Shown: positions 7,954 through 16,261 of the stretch, in pieces
Numbering within the stretch: position 1 is the stretch's first letter
Layout: each line of letters starts with the position of its first letter
Assembly (NCBI RefSeq): GCF_004770105.1
Contig: NZ_RQEY01000024.1
Span: 1 to 55,717, forward strand
Direction: 5' to 3'
Origin: Leptospira andrefontaineae
GTDB taxonomy: Bacteria > Spirochaetota > Leptospiria > Leptospirales > Leptospiraceae
DNA length: 55,717 bases
The notes under the pieces: model-generated
What the model was told of the DNA's origin: nothing
Databases searched by the model: none
The model's input: only the letters and a program-made list of their open reading frames with translations
Made by a program: the position numbers and the translations under genes

Positions 7954-9542
7954 AGCCTCACCTCTCCTTCGCTTCCACCAGTGTTCCTCATGTATACCCA
8001 GAGCTTCCGGGCTTGGTTAAAATATACGCAGGTGTGGAAGTAGTGGTCTGCGTCTGTTCCTTCATTCCAAGTATAGCGATCGCCCTTCTCGTCGTACGTG
8101 CGAACAGGGGCTTGCATGTGATTGTAAAAATCTCCAGAGTCGTGAGATTCGATGTTCATCGGAAGACGAGCATGCTTCTTTGCGAAGAACGACTTCACTT
8201 CGTCCATCTCGAACGTTCTATTCACAACCATTGTGCGATCGTTGACGTTCACTCGCTCTTTCGTCTCAGTCCTTGCGGTGGGTCCTGAGTTGTATGTTAC
8301 GCTGTACATCCACGGATACTTCTCTTTGAGATCGCGTACGAGTTGGAGTTCCGGACCAGCGTCGATCGCACCGATGCAAACATTATACCGAGCGATGACT
8401 TCGAAGAGACCTTCTTTCCGAGTAGTCCATCCAGCGAATACAAGATCCCACTTCTCCTTATCGAAGTTCTGATACCATATTGAAAAATGAATTCGGGATC
8501 CCGGGTCAATACCAATGAGACACTGTCCTCGATGCGTCTGCGGGAATCGGTAATTTGGATCGATGTTCGCATCCAGGATTTCTTTCGTGATCTGCGTTCC
8601 AGCAGCGGTGTACGGGAGACCAAGATCCCCATTATAAAAGCGTTGGAGAGCAACATCGTCCTGGAGTCCTTCTTTATAACGGTCTATGATCTCCATGAGA
8701 GAAACTTTTCCCGCAAAGATCTTTGATACCTGGTATCCTCGGATGTCGCTATCTGCAGTTTTTTCCCAGAATCCCGGACCTTTACGATCCACCGGTCTTC
8801 CGCATTTGTCACAGATAAGCCTCGGTTCAAGTCCCGGTCTCCAATCTTTGTCGTAAGGTTTTCCGGTGATGTCCGCGACATGCTTAAAGAAATCTGGTTT
8901 TAGATCGTGGCCACAAACGTCTCTGTGATGGATATTCCAGTTTCGTTGATCGGACTTTCTCCAACGCTTGGAGATTCCTTTTCCGTTGTGGGTTGGGTTC
9001 GAAATCCATCTCCGGATCCTGTAGTCCGAGAACGAGAGTCTTTCTTCCGCCATGGGAACGTTTGCGGGTTCGCATTGGTCCTCCTCGTCAATTGTGGCGG
9101 CATCGGCGGTGACCATTGTAAATCCGGAGGGAGCATTCGAACCAACGAATGTAAGGTTTACGCCTCCGTAGATCTTCATGGATTTGTTATCTACTTCAAG
9201 ATCAGGAAGGTCACGCATGCGATCTTGGTAGTACGGGGAAAAGGAAATGCACTTCTCTAGCTTTCCAGATAGAAACTTATTGCGGTCGTTCTCCGTTGGC
9301 AGTACGTAAAAATGTGCGAGTCCGAACTCGGCTAATGCGAGCATCGTAACGATCGCCCATTCTGTTTTTCCCCACTGTGTACAAGCCATGATTAAAGTGT
9401 CTAAGTCCCAAGCCTCTTGATATAGTTCGTAGTAAAAGTCATCCGGTGTTATTATCAGCTTTTGGTTCTTCTCGTTTCTGTGCTCCGTCACTGCCAGAGC
9501 CAGAGCCGCTGACATCGGTTCCGATAGATCGTTTCTTAACAC
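7950..9542 (-). CDS. Terminase large subunit
   Basis: 530 residues from GTG 9542 (ATG 9515 is an alternative; the overlap with the small subunit leaves the start uncertain). The ATPase has a Walker A-like MACTQWGKTE at ~52-62 and Walker B/catalytic ATIDEED. A zinc-binding insert follows, with CGH and ICDKCGRP. The nuclease half has LIGIDPGSRIHF, CIGAIDAGPE and GTDADHYFH supplying the acidic triad. This is the GpA/Mu gp28-type motor that cuts and pumps DNA into the prohead. Confidence 0.92.
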   Translation of the reverse strand: MLRNDLSEPMSAALALAVTEHRNEKNQKLIITPDDFYYELYQEAWDLDTLIMACTQWGKTEWAIVTMLALAEFGLAHFYVLPTENDRNKFLSGKLEKCISFSPYYQDRMRDLPDLEVDNKSMKIYGGVNLTFVGSNAPSGFTMVTADAATIDEEDQCEPANVPMAEERLSFSDYRIRRWISNPTHNGKGISKRWRKSDQRNWNIHHRDVCGHDLKPDFFKHVADITGKPYDKDWRPGLEPRLICDKCGRPVDRKGPGFWEKTADSDIRGYQVSKIFAGKVSLMEIIDRYKEGLQDDVALQRFYNGDLGLPYTAAGTQITKEILDANIDPNYRFPQTHRGQCLIGIDPGSRIHFSIWYQNFDKEKWDLVFAGWTTRKEGLFEVIARYNVCIGAIDAGPELQLVRDLKEKYPWMYSVTYNSGPTARTETKERVNVNDRTMVVNRTFEMDEVKSFFAKKHARLPMNIESHDSGDFYNHMQAPVRTYDEKGDRYTWNEGTDADHYFHTCVYFNQARKLWVYMRNTGGSEGEVRL

Positions 9543-9948
9543 CTTTCAAAAGTCCTTGGTCCGCTAGTTGTTTCAGTAAGCCACCGTTGTTATTTTTTAG
9601 TTCAACCTCTTGTTTTGCTTTTCCCAGGAGGCGATCGATGTATTTGTCAAAATCAAAGAACTCACCTTTATCAACCTTCTTCGCCCAAACTTTACAGAGG
9701 ATCACAACTGCAGGATGGTAAGAATCTCGAACCTTCCTCTCGATTGCGGTGAGTTTCGATTCTGGTTTCGCCATCCTCAGAACGTCCGACCAGGAAAATC
9801 CCGAGAGAATCAGATACGCCTCTGCAAGATCAGATTTGAGAAGTGCTCTCGCCTCACGCTCCACATCGGTGAGAGGCGTGCGTCCTTTGAGGTTTCCGGA
9901 TTGCCCCGGCTTCCAATCACGACCGCCTGTCTTCTTTCCTTTCGCCAC
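9439..9948 (-). CDS. Terminase small subunit-like protein (DUF5681-type N-terminus)
   Basis: 169 residues from GTG 9948. The N-terminus DWKPGQSGNLKGRTP is the DUF5681 signature often found just before phage large terminases. The middle is helical. The tail is S/G-rich then charged. It overlaps the large-subunit frame by up to 104 bases. A 7-bp inverted repeat (9972-9978 with 10017-10023) lies just upstream and contains TTGACC on the minus strand, a possible -35 of a late promoter. Confidence 0.7.
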   Translation of the reverse strand: MAKGKKTGGRDWKPGQSGNLKGRTPLTDVEREARALLKSDLAEAYLILSGFSWSDVLRMAKPESKLTAIERKVRDSYHPAVVILCKVWAKKVDKGEFFDFDKYIDRLLGKAKQEVELKNNNGGLLKQLADQGLLKGVKKRSIGTDVSGSGSGSDGAQKREEPKADNNTG

Positions 9949-10029
9949 TTTTTCGCTGCTTTATCGGTGCTCTTGACCCTATGGATATGCTTTCGCCTAT
10001 GAATTCGGCTGGGGAAGGTCAAGTTAAAA
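9949..10029. promoter_or_regulatory. Possible late-promoter region before terminase
   Basis: Intergenic gap between the methyltransferase and the terminase genes. CTTGACC (9972-9978) pairs with GGTCAAG (10017-10023). On the minus strand TTGACC at 10022-10017 could serve as a -35, but the -10 at 17 bp (TAGGCG) is poor. Weak evidence. Confidence 0.25.
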
Positions 10030-10803
10030 TTAGGTATCGAATATCATTCCGAGGTTATATCGTTTCTCAGCCAGAGCGATCTTGGATTCCGCTTTCTTGA
10101 AGTGATCCGCTCTCTGTTCCACGCCGATGAAATCCATCCCAAGTTCAACTGCAGCAATGCCGGTGCTCCCTTGACCCATACAGTTGTCTAAGATCATCGA
10201 TCCTGGTTTCGCGTATGACTTGAGGAGGAATCGCATTAGTCGAAGTGGTTTCTGTGTGGGGTGCATTCCTGGTTCGGATTCGCTTGGAAAACAGAGGACC
10301 GAGTCGGGATATCTGGATCCGTCATCGATGTATTGGTAATTCTCGCTTTTCTCACCCGAAATTCGGAATAGAGTAGAGTCTTTCCCCTGCCCCATTGTTT
10401 TTCCCTTACGGCGATAGCGTGGGTCTATCTCGTATTTGATCGGATTGTAATAAGGTTTTTTCCGGTAGAAGATCAGAATGTTTTCGTGCGACTTGTTCGG
10501 CATAATCTTGGCATTAAGAAATCCAGAGGCTTTAGTCTTATACCAGATTAGTTCGTATCGGAATAGTTTCGGATTAGAATTGATTAGGTAGTTTGTGAAA
10601 GGTTGAGATCCAGTGAGAATGATCGGAGCATTCTCCTTCGCTATACGAAGATAATCAGGCCAAAGGTGCTCCATAGGAATTACAATATCCCAGTCGCAGT
10701 CCGTTGTTCCGTATGGAAGGTCACAAAAGATTAGGTCTACAGATTTGTCCGGAATAGTCGGAAGTATTTTCCTGCAGTCAGCGTTGAACAGTGTATAGGT
10801 CAT
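10030..10803 (-). CDS. DNA methyltransferase, beta-class N6/N4 (orphan)
   Basis: 257 residues from ATG 10803; an upstream TTG at 10863 is less likely because the family fold begins at [10 protein letters not shown]. Motif IV is DLPYG at residues 28-32 (usually DPPY). Motif I near the C-terminus reads [13 protein letters not shown]. This IV-then-I order is the beta class. No restriction endonuclease lies nearby, so it is an orphan that would modify phage DNA, for protection or control of timing. Confidence 0.88.
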   Translation of the reverse strand: MTYTLFNADCRKILPTIPDKSVDLIFCDLPYGTTDCDWDIVIPMEHLWPDYLRIAKENAPIILTGSQPFTNYLINSNPKLFRYELIWYKTKASGFLNAKIMPNKSHENILIFYRKKPYYNPIKYEIDPRYRRKGKTMGQGKDSTLFRISGEKSENYQYIDDGSRYPDSVLCFPSESEPGMHPTQKPLRLMRFLLKSYAKPGSMILDNCMGQGSTGIAAVELGMDFIGVEQRADHFKKAESKIALAEKRYNLGMIFDT

Positions 10804-10882
10804 TGTGCTCGGACCTGAAATAAAGGTTCGTGCAGTCAACTCCTGAGACAAATTCCTCAGCAATAAATTCGTATGTGGTATA

Positions 10883-10894
10883 TCCTATATAGGA
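10883..10894. promoter_or_regulatory. 12-bp perfect palindrome TCCTATATAGGA
   Basis: Lies 80 bp upstream of the methyltransferase ATG, in the only non-coding gap of this stretch. It could be an operator or part of a -10 region. It sits next to an 8-bp hairpin (CAAATCGG 10901-10908 with CCGATTTG 10931-10938). Confidence 0.35.
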
Positions 10895-10940
10895 GATTCT
10901 CAAATCGGGATCCTTCGATCTGAGCCTCTTCCGATTTGGA

Positions 10941-11006
10941 TTACTTCCTTCTTAGTTCTACGAGAATGAAAAGGACTATTGTTAAATATAAAATGGTCTC
11001 TGCCAT
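10941..11006 (-). CDS. 21-residue membrane peptide
   Basis: ATG 11006 is preceded by a near-perfect ribosome site AAGGAGGT with a 7-base spacer, and the frame ends at TAA 10943-10941. The peptide MAETILYLTIVLFILVELRRK is one membrane span with a basic C-terminus. It resembles small phage membrane regulators in form only. The ribosome site is inside a hairpin (see 11014-11047), so translation may be controlled. Confidence 0.6.
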   Translation of the reverse strand: MAETILYLTIVLFILVELRRK

Positions 11007-11013
11007 AGAGGCT

Positions 11014-11047
11014 ACCTCCTTACTAGTATATTTAATTAGTAGGAGGT
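11014..11047 (-). promoter_or_regulatory. Hairpin sequestering the ribosome site of the 21-residue peptide
   Basis: ACCTCC (11014-11019) pairs with GGAGGT (11042-11047) and TACTA (11021-11025) with TAGTA (11037-11041), with one bulged base. On the minus-strand RNA the 3' arm is the AAGGAGGT ribosome site. On the plus strand the same stem is followed by a long T tract (11047-11065), so it would also act as a terminator for rightward transcripts. Confidence 0.6.
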
Positions 11048-11083
11048 TTCTTTTTTATTTTTTTTACGAGTGGCAGCGAAAAG

Positions 11084-11539
11084 TTAAGGAGTCGGCGTTG
11101 TCTCCTTTGGTTGTCCAAATTTGAGTCCGATATCGAAAAGAAGCAGCCAAACATCATCGAACCAATGAGAGACCATTCTCCGCATCAATCCGATATCCTC
11201 GCCTTTCGCAAAGAGAGCATAGATAGGAACTCCTCTAGCGTATGCAGCTCCAACCTCTGCCCACGCATCCTTTCCGGAAGGACCTAAGTAGATTACGAGG
11301 TCTGCGCTCATCGCTGAATTAACATCATACTCAAAGCATTCCTTTCCATCTGCAGACATTACCCATTTATCGAAGCTCATCTCAATTGCAAGGGGATCGT
11401 TAACATAAAAGTTCGCCTCCTTCTCTATGAAGGAATTCACTTCAAGACCTCGATCTCTAAGTTCTCCAGTCAAGAGTTCGACTGCGTGTTTATGCTTCCA
11501 AGATGCTGCGATGTATGCGTTTTTCTTATCTTGATTCAT
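11084..11539 (-). CDS. Nucleoside 2-deoxyribosyltransferase-like protein
   Basis: 151 residues from ATG 11539, which overlaps the upstream stop (ATGA); ATG 11548 is possible. Rossmann-like: KNAYIAASWKHKH at the start, SADLVIYLGP in the middle, then WAEVGAAYARGVPIYAL, where the glutamate sits where the family nucleophile is found. Family members exchange bases on deoxyribose, or hydrolyse modified nucleotides. In a phage this points to nucleotide salvage or making an unusual base. Confidence 0.65.
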   Translation of the reverse strand: MNQDKKNAYIAASWKHKHAVELLTGELRDRGLEVNSFIEKEANFYVNDPLAIEMSFDKWVMSADGKECFEYDVNSAMSADLVIYLGPSGKDAWAEVGAAYARGVPIYALFAKGEDIGLMRRMVSHWFDDVWLLLFDIGLKFGQPKETTPTP

Positions 11540-11862
11540 ATTAACCATCCATCTAAATCGAAGTTATCTGGAAATTCGACCATATCAACGGTTTTGCCTG
11601 CCAGAGAGTGTTGGCAGTCCTGCAGGAATTCTAACCTTCCCTCTTTCACAAAAAGGTGGCAGGTCGTTTCCTCCGGAATATCTTCGTGTGCTGGAAAGTA
11701 AGTTCTGACAGAAGGTCTAATTGTCGGAGTTTCCAAGGATCCACTTGTTTCCCATCTGTTGATACCAATGATGACAGTATGAGGAATTTTACATCCTGGG
11801 CAGAAGAACATATAATAATCACCGCCAGATGGATGCGGTGTACTATGTTTAACTAATTTCAT
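11536..11862 (-). CDS. DUF6527-like zinc-binding phage protein
   Basis: 108 residues from ATG 11862 with AAGGACGGG upstream. Pattern: FFCPGCKIPH, then W-x-x-x-G-S-L-E-T-P-T-I-R-P-S, then TTCHLFVKEGRLEFLQDCQHSLAGK. This resembles the DUF6527 family of small phage proteins (recalled, not searched). Cysteines and histidines suggest one bound zinc. Role unknown; it is coupled to the deoxyribosyltransferase-like gene. Confidence 0.6.
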   Translation of the reverse strand: MKLVKHSTPHPSGGDYYMFFCPGCKIPHTVIIGINRWETSGSLETPTIRPSVRTYFPAHEDIPEETTCHLFVKEGRLEFLQDCQHSLAGKTVDMVEFPDNFDLDGWLI

Positions 11863-11872
11863 AATCCCGTCC

Positions 11873-12322
11873 TTAATTCCAAGCGGTGGTTGCACCGCAA
11901 TTTACGCACTGACTCCCTTCTCCTGGATCAGTTCCACAGTATTTGCATTCACCAGCGATTATCGAGCGATATCGTTTCAGTTCTCCGATTTTATACTCGC
12001 CGTTGTTGAGAGATGGTGAAGGCAATACCTCTACGTAACCACCATGACCAAAGTGATATCTAAAGCTGTCGTAAACTGTGAGAAGTCTTTGGAGAGTCGC
12101 GCTGTCGTTCAAAGTTGGAATTACCTCTCGATCCACCATGATCGCCCAATCTTCAAAAGAAACATGAATCTTCGCAAAAGTCTGATTGGTTTCCTTTAGC
12201 TCTTTCTCTATGAGATCCTTTATTTTTGAGATCGTCATCCTTTCCGGAATCGATTTTTTATTTGATTCGCCAAATACTAAACCTTCGAATATATCACAAA
12301 GCTCAATCAGTCGTTTGTTCAT
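11873..12322 (-). CDS. Hypothetical protein with C-terminal zinc ribbon
   Basis: 149 residues, ATG 12322 (ATGA overlap with the upstream gene). Residues ~1-120 are unrecognised alpha/beta. The end, CKYCGTDPGEGSQCVNCG, is a two-knuckle zinc ribbon. Likely nucleic-acid or protein binding; no further clue. Confidence 0.6.
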   Translation of the reverse strand: MNKRLIELCDIFEGLVFGESNKKSIPERMTISKIKDLIEKELKETNQTFAKIHVSFEDWAIMVDREVIPTLNDSATLQRLLTVYDSFRYHFGHGGYVEVLPSPSLNNGEYKIGELKRYRSIIAGECKYCGTDPGEGSQCVNCGATTAWN

Positions 12323-12465
12323 CTACCGCCTACCGTCGTGATCACAGTCTTCAAAGTCTTTCCCTGAAAGAAACATGCATCTCCCCAGACACATAGAAAG
12401 ATAGTCAGCAGTGTAAAGCAGAGCGAAGAGAACCAAGTCCCTTGATTTTTTTCCTTAGATTCCAT
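12319..12465 (-). CDS. 48-residue single-pass membrane protein
   Basis: ATG 12465 has AGGAG 7 bases upstream and overlaps the end of the DUF5131 gene by 11 bases. Longer upstream extensions would sit wholly inside that gene and are not credible. Hydrophobic span at residues ~11-28 with two cysteines. Unknown role. Confidence 0.55.
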   Translation of the reverse strand: MESKEKNQGTWFSSLCFTLLTIFLCVWGDACFFQGKTLKTVITTVGGR

Positions 12466-13291
12466 GTGGAAACTCCTGGTGTATTTTTCCATCGAGCTCG
12501 TTGCCACGTTCTTTAGGTCGTGCACCTCCCCACTGTTTGAAGAAGAAAGGGACATCTGCCTCCTGGCACTGGTCCCGTAGAAAGCGGATCCAATTTGGAT
12601 CAACAGGTCGATGACTGGGACCTGATTCTCCCCCCACGATTACCCAATCTATCGAAGAACAAACTCCGCAAAAATCGCCATCGGAGTTATATACTTCACC
12701 ACTGAGCGAATCGATACCATTCTTTACTCGGGTAAGGTCTACTTCACCAAGCAGAGGTTCACAAGATAGGAAACGTACTGCAGCTGGGCATTCCAGAAGA
12801 ATCGGGATCCGTTCGTCTGCTGCCTTCTGATTTTCAACCGATACTCCAAGCCAGACATTAGGAAGAGGCCATTTGGGAGCGTACGCATTCATTTCTCGGT
12901 TACGCATGTGGATGTGGATAGAGATAAACCGTGTCGTGTTTTTCAAATATTCTCGCATTCGGTGAGGACGCTTTGTTAGTACTTGAAAAATATGCTTTGA
13001 ATTTAACGCCATTTCTGCAAAAACCTGATCAACAAAATCAAAAGGAACATCTTGATGGAAAAGATCGGACATAGAGTTTACGAAAATCTTGGAAGGTTCC
13101 TTAATCCTAAAGGGTTCACTCAACTTGTGCGGTTTTAATCGTATCTGTGAAAATGGTCTGTCCTTCCATTCACCGAATTTCCTCTTCGAAAGAGTTTCCG
13201 CATAACAGTTCTTGCATCCTGCTGATACCTTCGCGCAACCTGTGACAGGATTCCATGTGTGGTCGGTCCATTCGATCTTGCTATTTTGCAT
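12455..13291 (-). CDS. DUF5131 family protein (phage Gp37/Gp68-like)
   Basis: 278 residues from ATG 13291. Family signature at the start: KIEWTDHTWNPVTGC, then C26 and C29 in AGCKNCYAE. Later blocks include FVNSMSDLFHQDVP, FQVLTKRPHRM, WLGVSVENQKAADERIP, VIVGGESGP and FFKQWGG. Known members are predicted radical-SAM-like barrels with a Cys cluster and are common in phages and next to DNA-modifying genes. Here it lies with two methyltransferases, which supports a nucleic-acid modification role (inference). Confidence 0.85.
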   Translation of the reverse strand: MQNSKIEWTDHTWNPVTGCAKVSAGCKNCYAETLSKRKFGEWKDRPFSQIRLKPHKLSEPFRIKEPSKIFVNSMSDLFHQDVPFDFVDQVFAEMALNSKHIFQVLTKRPHRMREYLKNTTRFISIHIHMRNREMNAYAPKWPLPNVWLGVSVENQKAADERIPILLECPAAVRFLSCEPLLGEVDLTRVKNGIDSLSGEVYNSDGDFCGVCSSIDWVIVGGESGPSHRPVDPNWIRFLRDQCQEADVPFFFKQWGGARPKERGNELDGKIHQEFPHGI

Positions 13292-13550
13292 TGAATCCCT
13301 CTTTATAGAAAAGGAACACGAGTCCAAATCCAAGGATCGTAATCTGAAAGATGGATATTCGTTCCGTTTCTCTATCCTCGAGAAAGATTCCAAGGAGATA
13401 AAATCCGTTAAACCAGTGGGACCAATAGTTCCTTATAAAGATTCTCCCCTGCTGCCACTCGTAAAGTTCATGTACTGGTCTTGGAAACGCTTTGATCCTT
13501 AACCATTGCACTTCGAACCACAATTTCACTTTTTCCAAAATTGATTTCAT
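13281..13550 (-). CDS. Small membrane protein
   Basis: 89 residues, ATG 13550. W/R-rich N-terminal amphipathic region, a weakly hydrophobic WFNGFYLLGIFL stretch and a clear span ISIFQITILGFGLVFLFY near the C-terminus. Coupled upstream (ATGA) and overlaps the DUF5131 gene by 11 bases. Function unknown. Confidence 0.6.
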   Translation of the reverse strand: MKSILEKVKLWFEVQWLRIKAFPRPVHELYEWQQGRIFIRNYWSHWFNGFYLLGIFLEDRETERISIFQITILGFGLVFLFYKEGFNAK

Positions 13551-13915
13551 AGGTCCCCACTTGCTTCAATAGTATCTATTTCTATATTCTTGAAATCAGG
13601 ACGAATTGTTGGCTTTCTACGATCTGGTTTGTGTCGATTTAGATTCTTAATACCGAGATGCGTTTCAAGCCTCGTCCTTATAGAGTCTTTCCCAATCTCC
13701 GTTTTACTTCTAAAAGCAAAGATCCCCTCTTCGACTATTCCATGGCGTTCGACGGAATATGGTAGAGTGAATGTGTATTTAAGATCCGTAATCTCCTCTG
13801 CCATCTTTATCTTCCGCATCTCTGCATCCTTTTCGATTGCAGGCTCGAGAATCGACTTCATTGTCTCAATCAAACCGCTGACTACTGGGTCCTCGTGATG
13901 TGTGTTTATAACCAT
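13547..13915 (-). CDS. Hypothetical protein
   Basis: 122 residues from ATG 13915, 11 bases after the D12 methyltransferase stop, with AGGAAAAAG upstream. Helical N-terminal half with many E/K (possible coiled coil), then a strand pair around YTFTLPYSVERHG, then a basic C-terminus. Not recognised. Confidence 0.55.
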   Translation of the reverse strand: MVINTHHEDPVVSGLIETMKSILEPAIEKDAEMRKIKMAEEITDLKYTFTLPYSVERHGIVEEGIFAFRSKTEIGKDSIRTRLETHLGIKNLNRHKPDRRKPTIRPDFKNIEIDTIEASGDL

Positions 13916-13926
13916 TTTTCTTTTTC

Positions 13927-14802
13927 CTAAAATAAACTTCTTTGTGTGATTGCACCTGGTGATATATAGAGTGCCTCGGTTCGCTCCTTTGATTCGATCT
14001 CCACTCCTGCCACCATACAGTTTGCAAGAGTCTTTGTAGTGACTCGTTCCCATCCGTTTTCTTCGCAAAGGATACGCTCATAAAGCGGATGAATGTAGTG
14101 GGAAATGACTGACATGCTGCGAACTTGTGCGGCTGCACGTAGGATCCGCTCGTGGCCTTCCACGGTCTTAAATTCGTGAATGTATAGTTTTTTACTTTTA
14201 CGAGTCTCCTCAATATAAGGCAGATCGATGTAGTTCAACGTTTGCGGGGTTTCGTAAGTTCGAATCGATTCTTCCGCGTCTCTTCCTTCGATAAGAACTC
14301 CTCTAAATCGTTCTCCGATCTGGTACAGATGTTTAACTTGGGCAAAAAGACGAGAAGGATTGTGACCCCCCCTCCCATCTAAATTTCCTCTGTTTCTAAA
14401 ATCTATATTTGAGGATCGAATATCGTTTGCCCGCATGGACATCCAACACACGCAATAAAAAAGATATGCTCTCCTAAGAGTGTTAGGCCTTCCTGAAAGA
14501 AGTTCTGTTGTCGCATTTTTTAATACGTATTCATGATATGGACTCCACTGAATCAAGCGGATCAATTCCATGCACTGCTTTCGATCTTGAAGGATTTGGA
14601 AGAATGACTGGATGTTTATATCAACGTCGTTCGCAACTTCGAAAGATGAACGGGGTTTTGCAAGTAGAACGGATCCTGCTCCTAAGCAAGTTTCCACGTA
14701 CGTGATGTGCTTAGGGAAATGCTCTATCACCCACTTACGGAGACGAAATTTTCCTCCGTTGTATTTGAGTGCTGGGCGATCTATAGTAAGATCAGGAGTC
14801 AT
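13927..14802 (-). CDS. DNA adenine methyltransferase, D12/Dam class (orphan)
   Basis: 291 residues, ATG 14802. N-terminal PALKYNGGKFRLRKWVIEHF is the class signature; motif I is ETCLGAGSVLL (~37-47); motif IV is DLPY at 193-196 instead of the usual DPPY. D12 enzymes make N6-methyladenine. A DUF5131 gene and a beta-class methyltransferase are close by, with no nuclease partner. Confidence 0.88.
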   Translation of the reverse strand: MTPDLTIDRPALKYNGGKFRLRKWVIEHFPKHITYVETCLGAGSVLLAKPRSSFEVANDVDINIQSFFQILQDRKQCMELIRLIQWSPYHEYVLKNATTELLSGRPNTLRRAYLFYCVCWMSMRANDIRSSNIDFRNRGNLDGRGGHNPSRLFAQVKHLYQIGERFRGVLIEGRDAEESIRTYETPQTLNYIDLPYIEETRKSKKLYIHEFKTVEGHERILRAAAQVRSMSVISHYIHPLYERILCEENGWERVTTKTLANCMVAGVEIESKERTEALYISPGAITQRSLF

Positions 14803-14805
14803 GCT

Positions 14806-15306
14806 TCACCACTCCGTACATGCAATACAGAAAGGATTCGATATATCTTTCTTCTCTAATTGTAAAAGGACCAACGCCCGTTCATACGTAATGAAATTAC
14901 ATCGACGGATCCAAATTTTATCTTCTTCAGTCTGCTGCCGAAGAGGACTCCCATACACTTCCGGGTCCCACCACATTGATCGCGTAGATTTGTCAATTTC
15001 TCCCGCATACATTGAATCAAAGATTTCTTGTAACTTTTCTCCATATTCCTTTCTTGCGGCAAGGACACAGGACAGCAGAGAACGACCAACCCACGTTTCA
15101 TACTCATTAATCCGATAGACTCTTAGTAGTGAAAGTGATCTCTTATTTTCGCTAATATAGTATTCACAATCACACTGGATATGCTCCGGATCTGGCTGAC
15201 CGCAGCATCCTACATATCTCCCCTCTTCATCATGAATCTTCCCGCAGCAAACAGGTTCGACTGTCCATCCTTGGCCTTGGCAATTTGGGCACACTGCTGT
15301 ATTCAT
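14806..15306 (-). CDS. Hypothetical protein with Cys-rich zinc-binding N-terminus
   Basis: 166 residues, ATG 15306 overlapping the upstream TAA (TAATG). CPNCQGQGW then CCGKIH, CCG and CDC give a DnaJ-type or rubredoxin-like double zinc site within ~50 residues. The remainder is helical. Such Cys-rich phage proteins often sit in replication operons; function unknown. Confidence 0.6.
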   Translation of the reverse strand: MNTAVCPNCQGQGWTVEPVCCGKIHDEEGRYVGCCGQPDPEHIQCDCEYYISENKRSLSLLRVYRINEYETWVGRSLLSCVLAARKEYGEKLQEIFDSMYAGEIDKSTRSMWWDPEVYGSPLRQQTEEDKIWIRRCNFITYERALVLLQLEKKDISNPFCIACTEW

Positions 15307-15881
15307 TACGCCGCCCCTGCTCGTGTTTTTCCTTGGGACTTTTTATGCGTGGTAATCTTTGCAGTCGGAGTCGCCTCTACGGTAAATCGATCTATCGCTT
15401 TCAAGATATCGTAATTCCCAATACCCGAGAAGCCGGATCCGCTAACTCCGTGACCAGAACCGTGAACGATGATTCCTCCGTTTGTTCGTTTGATCGTAAG
15501 ATGATCGAAGTAATTCGTAAGAAGACTTTCTAGTACTTTCAAGCCATCGATGGAGTGCTGATTGAGAGGAAGTTTCGTCACCCCCATACTCATGACAGTC
15601 TTATACTCCGGAGTCTTTTTCTCAACGCGAGTCAGATTACATGCTTGAGCACAGAATAATCGTCCGTCAATGTGTTTGATCAAGAACCGATACTTTCGGG
15701 AAACCTTCACAATGTGGCTTCGAAACTTCGCATGATGTTTCTTATAAAGTTTGTGAACGTCGGTTTGAGGTGGAACGGATTCGATAATCAAACCGAGATT
15801 CTCTTCTTCCCTCGTTCCCTGACGCCATTTTACGACATCCATCTCCTTAAATCCATTATCGCCTGTTTCGCCAATATTCAT
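15306..15881 (-). CDS. Hypothetical protein
   Basis: 191 residues. ATG 15881 has a strong AAGGAGATAACA ribosome site, so the earlier GTG at 15902 is rejected. Mixed alpha/beta with a G/S/H-rich stretch (HGSGHGVSGSGFSG) near residue 150 and a basic C-terminal tail. Not recognised. Confidence 0.55.
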   Translation of the reverse strand: MNIGETGDNGFKEMDVVKWRQGTREEENLGLIIESVPPQTDVHKLYKKHHAKFRSHIVKVSRKYRFLIKHIDGRLFCAQACNLTRVEKKTPEYKTVMSMGVTKLPLNQHSIDGLKVLESLLTNYFDHLTIKRTNGGIIVHGSGHGVSGSGFSGIGNYDILKAIDRFTVEATPTAKITTHKKSQGKTRAGAA

Positions 15882-15901
15882 TGTTATCTCCTTTATATTC
15901 A

Positions 15902-16261
15902 CTAACCTGTGATCGTTCCGTCCATTACTGCCTGGCAGAATAAGTTGAAATCACTTACCTGCTTCGGGCCAGCGAGACGAAGATGTAACTGTTCGAGTCG
16001 TCTGATTTTCTCCTCACGCACGATGTCTATCTCATCATCGTGGATACCGAGATCGTGCTGCAGTTGGTCCATCATGTTCCGGACATCTGCCATCTCTTCG
16101 ATGATCTTTCGCTTGTTGTCACTGCAAGGGTGGATCGTGAATTTACTGATTGCTTGGATCAGTTCTGCGAGCTCCTCACAAACTTTCACCCTTTGACCCG
16201 CAGGGGAGAACACTTCCCGTGCTTTCAAGATCACGCTTTCTGGAACTTTAAAATTGCTCAT
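15902..16261 (-). CDS. MazG-like NTP pyrophosphohydrolase
   Basis: 119 residues, ATG 16261. Contains CEELAELIQAISKF followed by IIEEMADVRNMMDQLQ, the E-x-x-E ... E-x-x-D metal-binding pattern of the all-alpha MazG/dUTPase family. Phage members hydrolyse (d)NTPs and can shift nucleotide pools or lower alarmone levels. Fits with the deoxyribosyltransferase-like and ASCH genes nearby. Confidence 0.75.
   Translation of the reverse strand: MSNFKVPESVILKAREVFSPAGQRVKVCEELAELIQAISKFTIHPCSDNKRKIIEEMADVRNMMDQLQHDLGIHDDEIDIVREEKIRRLEQLHLRLAGPKQVSDFNLFCQAVMDGTITG

Noticed and set aside
12466..12603. N-terminal extension of the 48-residue membrane protein
   Set aside because: It would lie wholly inside the DUF5131 gene; ATG 12465 has a good ribosome site.
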